64,000 nucleotides of DNA from Halorubrum vacuolatum. GTDB lineage: Archaea > Halobacteriota > Halobacteria > Halobacteriales > Haloferacaceae. The position numbers and the translations under genes are program-made. A model generated the notes under the pieces. That model was given only the letters and a program-made list of their open reading frames with translations, searched no databases and was not told where the DNA came from. This document shows positions 59,972 to 64,000 of this stretch, one piece after another. Position 1 is the first letter of the stretch; each line of letters begins with the position of its first letter. Location of the stretch: NCBI RefSeq assembly GCF_900188065.1, contig NZ_FZNQ01000002.1, positions 124,001 through 188,000 on the forward strand, in the 5' to 3' direction.

Positions 59972-62782
59972 TCACTCGTCCTCCACGGCGGTCCCCGCCG
60001 GCGGCTCCTCGCCGATCTCCTCGCTCACGCGGGCGTGGAACTCCCGGAGGACGGCTGACTGATCGTCGGCAAGGACGACGTCGGAGTCGACGAGCGTCGC
60101 CAGCCCGAACGAGAGCGGCGAGGGCGAGTCGACGGTGTACTCGACGACGGTCGTCTCACCCGCCGCGACCGACTCGATCACCGAGCGAATGCCCGCGATG
60201 TCGAGCCGGTCCTCCAACAGCTCGCGATAGGTCTCCTCCATGACCGCGAAGTCATCGAGTCCCTCCGCGAACGAGAGGAGCATCTCCGCGGAGACCTGCT
60301 GTTCGGCCGCGCTCTTTTCGTATCCCTTGTAGCGTTTCAAGATCATGAGCGAGCGGCCGGCGTTGATCCGGAAGTACCGTTTTAAGAGATCCGTGTCGGC
60401 GAGCGCTTCCCGAAGGTCCGCCCGGACGGTCTCCGGATCGAGTTCGCGAAGGATCGCGGCGACGTCCACCTTACGGTTGAGCGGCAACGCGATGCTGAAC
60501 CCGTCGTCGGCGACGGCGACCGCGACGTTGGCGTTCGTGCGCTCCGCACAGGCTGCAGCGACGAGCCGCGAGAGCCCGTCGTTGAACCGCCGTCCGTAGT
60601 AGGTGTGGACGTAGAACCGTCGTTTATATGCGGCCCGATCCAGCTCCTCCTCGACGACGATCCGGTCGGGCGTCGAGACGGACTCCGTGCCGGCATAGCG
60701 GATCTGCTCGTCGTAGATGCGTGAGAGCGCCCGGACCGCGTTGCCATCGAGCGGGAGGTCACGGAGCCAGGCGCGGACGGCCGGGGGCCCACCTGCGTCG
60801 GCACGCCTCAGAAGCTCATCGCGAAACGCGAGCACTTCACGCCCGAGGTCGAACGAGAGCGGGAGGCGTTCGGCGTACCACGAGGGAACGTTCGGGCGCT
60901 CGTCCGTGCGGTCGACGTACACTTTCGACCCACGTCGATACCGGAACGCGAGCCGTTCGCCGCCGAGCGCGAAGACGTCGCCCGGCTCGATGGTGTCGAG
61001 ATAGGTCTCATCGAGCGTCCCGACCCACTCGTCGTTCCGAGTGAACACGTCACAGGTGAACGAGTCGGGGATCGTTCCGATGTTCGTCATATAAATAACG
61101 CGGGCGAGTCGTCCCCGCTTGCCGACGAGCGTCTCGCCGACGGGAAATCCCTCGTGATGATGGGCGCCGTCCGGTGGGTCGTTTTCATCACGCCACACCT
61201 TGGGATAGACGTGCTTCGATTCGAGCCCCTCGTACGCCGCGGTGAGATACCGCATGAGCGTGTCGTACGCCTCGCTTCCAAACGCCCGATAGGGATAGGC
61301 ACGCCTGAGCGTCTCACGAACCTCCCGATCCGGACGGACGTCGCGTATCGCCATTCCGTAGACGTGCTGGGCGGCGACATCGTAGGCGCCCATCGGCGGA
61401 AAGACGCGATCGATGAAGCCCTCTTCGGCGCACGCGAGCATCGTGGCGCACTCCGTGAGTTCGTCGCGGTCGAGCGCAAATATCCGTCCCTCGACGGTCT
61501 CACCGGGGCTGTGACCGGCCCGCCCGACCCGCTGGAGCAGGGCGGCGACCGACTTCGGCGAGCCCACCTGCACGACGAGGTCGAGGTGTGGCATGTCGAT
61601 CCCGAGTTCGAGGCTCTTCGAGGTCGTGACGACATCGAGGCTGCCGTCCTTGAGTCCCTCCTCGACGCGCAGCCGCTGTGCCTGTGAGAGGCTCCCGTGA
61701 TGACACCCCGAGTTCGATTCGTCGTAGTCGTATCGCTCGCGGAGATCACGCAGGACCCGTTCGGCGCCCGATCGGGAGTTCGTGAAGACGAGCGTGTTCT
61801 CGTGGTCGTCGATGAGCCCGTCGAGCGCATCATAAAAGCGATCGGTGATCACCGACCGTGGCGTGTGGATGAGGTCGGCGGCGGGCGTCCGTAGTTCGAG
61901 GTCGAACTCGCGGACGAATCGGGTATCGACCAGCTCACACGGGCGGGCGGCGAACCCGTCGGGGTCGCCGACCTCGCCCGAGACGCGCTCGCGGCCGACC
62001 AGGAACGAGGCGATCTCCGGGAGCGGCTCGACGGTCGCCGAACAGCCGATCCGCGTCGGCGACTCCTCGGTGAGGTCCTCCAACCGCTCCAGTGAGACCG
62101 CGAGGTGGGTTCCCCGCTTTCCGGCCGCGAGCGCGTGTATCTCGTCGACGACGACGTAGCGGACCGTTCGGAGGTGTTCGCTGAACTTCGGGGCGTTCAA
62201 CAGGATCGCGAGCGTTTCCGGCGTCGTGTTGAGGACGTGTGGGGGGATTTCGACCATCGCCTGACGCTCCGCGGAACTCGTGTCGCCGTGGCGGATCGCC
62301 TGTCGTACCGTCGTCTCCTGGCCGTCCGCGGCCAACTCCTCGGCGATCCCTGAAAGCGGCGCGGCGAGGTTGCGCTCGATGTCGTTCGCGAGCGACTTGA
62401 GCGGCGAGACGTACAGACAGTGGACCCCCTCGGCCAACCCCCCGTCGCGTTCGCGGAGGAAGAGGTCATCGAGCACCGCGGTGAACGCCGCGAGGGTCTT
62501 TCCGCTGCCCGTAGGGGAGGCGACGAGGCAGTTTCGCCCAGCTTTCACGTGTGGGATCGCCTCGCGCTGTGGCGGCGTGAAGAAGCCGCCGTTTTCGGCG
62601 ATGTGCGGCGCGAACCGCTCGACCCACCATCGCCGAACCGCGGGCGAGAGCCCCTGCAGCACGTCCGCGTCCGCGATCGGCACGGCCGCTGGATCGAACG
62701 GGAGCTCGCGCTCCGCCGCGATTTCCTTCAACAGGGCACGGGCCGCGCGTTCGGCGGACGTACCGGCGGTCGATCCGCTCAC
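59972..62782 (-). CDS. lhr: Large ATP-dependent helicase Lhr
   Basis: A 936-residue superfamily 2 helicase. The first RecA domain has Walker A ASPTGSGKT (about 88-96) and VVDEIHAL as the DEVH box; the second has VGRAGHSPG. A winged-helix and beta-rich C-terminal region follow, as in Lhr-core proteins involved in DNA repair and recombination intermediates. The open frame extends to 62983, beyond the start of the divergent Cmk-like gene. A GTG at 62782 is chosen because a TATA-like TTTTCA lies about 26 bp before it and the sequence from there matches family length. A GTG at 62803 is the alternative. Confidence 0.9.
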   Translation of the reverse strand: MSGSTAGTSAERAARALLKEIAAERELPFDPAAVPIADADVLQGLSPAVRRWWVERFAPHIAENGGFFTPPQREAIPHVKAGRNCLVASPTGSGKTLAAFTAVLDDLFLRERDGGLAEGVHCLYVSPLKSLANDIERNLAAPLSGIAEELAADGQETTVRQAIRHGDTSSAERQAMVEIPPHVLNTTPETLAILLNAPKFSEHLRTVRYVVVDEIHALAAGKRGTHLAVSLERLEDLTEESPTRIGCSATVEPLPEIASFLVGRERVSGEVGDPDGFAARPCELVDTRFVREFDLELRTPAADLIHTPRSVITDRFYDALDGLIDDHENTLVFTNSRSGAERVLRDLRERYDYDESNSGCHHGSLSQAQRLRVEEGLKDGSLDVVTTSKSLELGIDMPHLDLVVQVGSPKSVAALLQRVGRAGHSPGETVEGRIFALDRDELTECATMLACAEEGFIDRVFPPMGAYDVAAQHVYGMAIRDVRPDREVRETLRRAYPYRAFGSEAYDTLMRYLTAAYEGLESKHVYPKVWRDENDPPDGAHHHEGFPVGETLVGKRGRLARVIYMTNIGTIPDSFTCDVFTRNDEWVGTLDETYLDTIEPGDVFALGGERLAFRYRRGSKVYVDRTDERPNVPSWYAERLPLSFDLGREVLAFRDELLRRADAGGPPAVRAWLRDLPLDGNAVRALSRIYDEQIRYAGTESVSTPDRIVVEEELDRAAYKRRFYVHTYYGRRFNDGLSRLVAAACAERTNANVAVAVADDGFSIALPLNRKVDVAAILRELDPETVRADLREALADTDLLKRYFRINAGRSLMILKRYKGYEKSAAEQQVSAEMLLSFAEGLDDFAVMEETYRELLEDRLDIAGIRSVIESVAAGETTVVEYTVDSPSPLSFGLATLVDSDVVLADDQSAVLREFHARVSEEIGEEPPAGTAVEDE

Positions 62783-62847
62783 GACCGGACCCACGGTCTC
62801 CACGTGAAAAGCGGTTGTGCCGACGGACGCGGGCCGCCAAACCGCCC

Positions 62848-62856
62848 GCTTTATCA
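62848..62856 (+). promoter_or_regulatory. TATA-like box of the Cmk-like paralogue
   Basis: GCTTTATCAG lies about 28 bp before the ATG at 62880. Confidence 0.55.
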
Positions 62857-62879
62857 GGCCGCGTACGGATCCGCGAGCC

Positions 62880-63503
62880 ATGCGACCGCTGGAGACGACC
62901 ACCCATATTCCGGACCGGGAGATCGACTGTAACCTCTTTATCACCGTCTCGGGACCGCCGGGGTGTGGCGCGACGACGCTCACCGAGGCGCTGGCGACGA
63001 TGCTCGATTGCGGCTACGTCTCCGGCGGCGAGATCTTTCGGGGGATCGCACAGGAGCGCGATATGAGTCTCTCCCAGCTCATCGCTCGGGCGGGTGAGAC
63101 CGACGAGATCGATCGGGCGCTGGATCGACGACTCCGGCGGATCGCCGAAGAGTGGGGGACCGCGAACAAGCCGTTCATCCTCGAATCCCGGCTTGCCGGG
63201 TGGATCGCGGGCAACCGTGCCGACCTGCGGATCCGCCTCGATGCGCCCGAGGACGCGCGGGCGGCGCGGACCAGCACGCGAACGGAGATGACCTCCGAGA
63301 TGCAGGTTCGGGAGGTGATAGAGGCACAGCGATACGAGTCATACTATGGGATCGATCTCGAGGACCGATCCATCTACGACCTCATCGTCAACACCGGCCG
63401 GTGGGGACCGGCGGGGACGGTCGACATCGTCGCCACCGCGATCGAACGCTACGACGTTGAGGCGGACGAGGGGGCGTTCGAGACGCCCGAGTTCGAGATC
63501 TGA
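62880..63503 (+). CDS. Cytidylate kinase-like paralogue with altered P-loop
   Basis: A 207-residue relative of the Cmk at 39646, sharing VSGGEIFRGIAQERD, ILESRLAGWIAG and YYGIDLEDRSIYDLIVNTGRWGP. The P-loop, GPPGSGKST in the true kinase, is GPPGCGATT here: the ATP-binding lysine is Ala31. The LID region has also lost arginines (TSTRTEMTSEMQVREVIE). A 14-residue N-terminal extension is added. Its coding frame is intact over its full length, so it is probably functional but either does not use ATP in the standard way or acts as a non-catalytic partner. Divergent from lhr. Confidence 0.82.
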   Translation: MRPLETTTHIPDREIDCNLFITVSGPPGCGATTLTEALATMLDCGYVSGGEIFRGIAQERDMSLSQLIARAGETDEIDRALDRRLRRIAEEWGTANKPFILESRLAGWIAGNRADLRIRLDAPEDARAARTSTRTEMTSEMQVREVIEAQRYESYYGIDLEDRSIYDLIVNTGRWGPAGTVDIVATAIERYDVEADEGAFETPEFEI

Positions 63504-63580
63504 GCGGCATGCCGTCATCCCTCCGCGCTCTCTCGGGCGCTGATCCGAGAACCGGCGGGCTTGGCGGGGGTTCATTCGGC

Positions 63581-63588
63581 TTATATCC
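63581..63588 (+). promoter_or_regulatory. TATA box of the EamA-type gene
   Basis: TTATATCC is centred about 26 bp before the GTG at 63610, supporting that start. Confidence 0.55.
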
Positions 63589-63609
63589 GCGCCTCCGGTA
63601 GGAGCCATT

Positions 63610-64000
63610 GTGGAGTTCGTCTATCTCGCGGGGATCCTGCTCTCGCTGCTTGCGGCCGGATTCTGGGCCGTTCATAACCTCGCGGTTCGGATCGCGACCG
63701 CGGGGACCGGCGTCGCGGACGCCATCACGGTCGTGATGGTCACGAACGTCGCCATCGTCGCGCCCGCCGCGGTCGTGTTTCATTACCCCGATTACGGGCT
63801 CTCTGTGCCGTCGACGGGAGCCTTTATCGCCGCCGGCGTGACGGGTCTCCTCCTCGGACGGATCTGTCTGTTCAGGGGGATCCGCACCGTCGGCGCGAGC
63901 CGAACGACCCCGGTCGTCGCGGCCTCGACGCTCGTATCTGCCGTGCTCGCGGTCTGGTTCCTCGATGAGACGCTTCCGCCGGCCCGCATCGTCGGGATCA
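63610..64000 (+). CDS. EamA/DMT-family transporter, N-terminal part (cut by window edge)
   Basis: The frame starts at GTG 63610 and is open to the right edge (130 codons). It encodes hydrophobic helices beginning EFVYLAGILLSLLAAGFWAVHNLAVRIA, then TVVMVTNVAIVAPAAVVFH, FIAAGVTGLLLGRICLFRGIRTVGASRTTPVVAASTLVSAVLAVWFLDETLPP. The last stretch is the typical end of the first EamA repeat (A-x-P-V-V-A, then a helix and DE). Family members export metabolites or drugs; the substrate is unknown. It starts with GTG, so a search for ATG-only frames would miss it. Confidence 0.82.
   Translation, partial: MEFVYLAGILLSLLAAGFWAVHNLAVRIATAGTGVADAITVVMVTNVAIVAPAAVVFHYPDYGLSVPSTGAFIAAGVTGLLLGRICLFRGIRTVGASRTTPVVAASTLVSAVLAVWFLDETLPPARIVGI

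Noticed and set aside
62782-62983. A 1003-residue start for Lhr at 62983
   Set aside because: It would run through the promoter and first codons of the divergent Cmk-like gene, and the added residues look like translated promoter DNA. The GTG at 62782 has a TATA-like box at the right distance.

Overview
The window is chromosomal DNA from a haloarchaeon (class Halobacteria). Four things show this: high GC, strongly acidic proteins, haloarchaeal gene families throughout (archaeal DnaG, Cdc48, aIF5A, S19e, HMG-CoA synthase, Lhr, archaeal MetE pair), and many genes with an AT-rich TATA-like box about 25-30 bp before the start codon and no Shine-Dalgarno, the leaderless arrangement typical of these organisms. 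No rRNA, CRISPR array or intact insertion sequence was seen. No gap between genes exceeds about 250 bp.

Layout. 1-2.1 kb: a minus-strand group of PfkB-type sugar kinase (cut by the window edge), ribose-1,5-bisphosphate isomerase and a HAD phosphatase. With the nucleoside phosphorylase at 14 kb this looks like ribose salvage from nucleosides without Rubisco. 2.2-8.9 kb: small haloarchaeal proteins, an aminotransferase, the aIF5A/agmatinase pair and an A24 prepilin peptidase. 8.9-14.7 kb: DnaG, a DUF3311/sodium-solute symporter pair, a YqcI-like protein, an isochorismatase-like hydrolase and the phosphorylase. 14.8-17.4 kb: a pilin-like surface protein with lower GC and a VapBC-type pair. 17.5-26.9 kb: HMG-CoA synthase, a chemotaxis-type transducer, S19e, an iron alcohol dehydrogenase, MenB, and an overlapping trio of RsmA, MscS and a HemK-type methyltransferase.

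27.0-31.1 kb is a lower-GC, one-strand block: an M20 deacylase, a DUF3100-like membrane protein, a second small membrane protein one base downstream, and an SHMT-like PLP enzyme that lacks the catalytic Glu and Tyr of true SHMT. It reads like an uptake and catabolism system for an unusual amino-acid derivative, and is the best candidate here for an undescribed system.

31.2-42.6 kb: a cobalamin/iron-binding-type protein without signal peptide, the two-gene methionine synthase, a radical SAM protein, the Hsp20-like/Cdc48 operon, a zinc-type oxidoreductase, Cmk, TruB/Cbf5, a desuccinylase-like peptidase and tRNA-Pro(GGG). 42.7-49.4 kb: a complete five-gene dipeptide/oligopeptide ABC transporter. 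49.5-64 kb: a regulator, an amidohydrolase, ITPase, a PIN-like protein, PurQ/PurS, a LarA-family protein, a peroxiredoxin, a MenA-like prenyltransferase, a DUF547 protein, the helicase Lhr, a Cmk paralogue whose P-loop lysine is lost, and the start of an EamA-type transporter.

All functions are inferred by reading the sequence; no database search was run.
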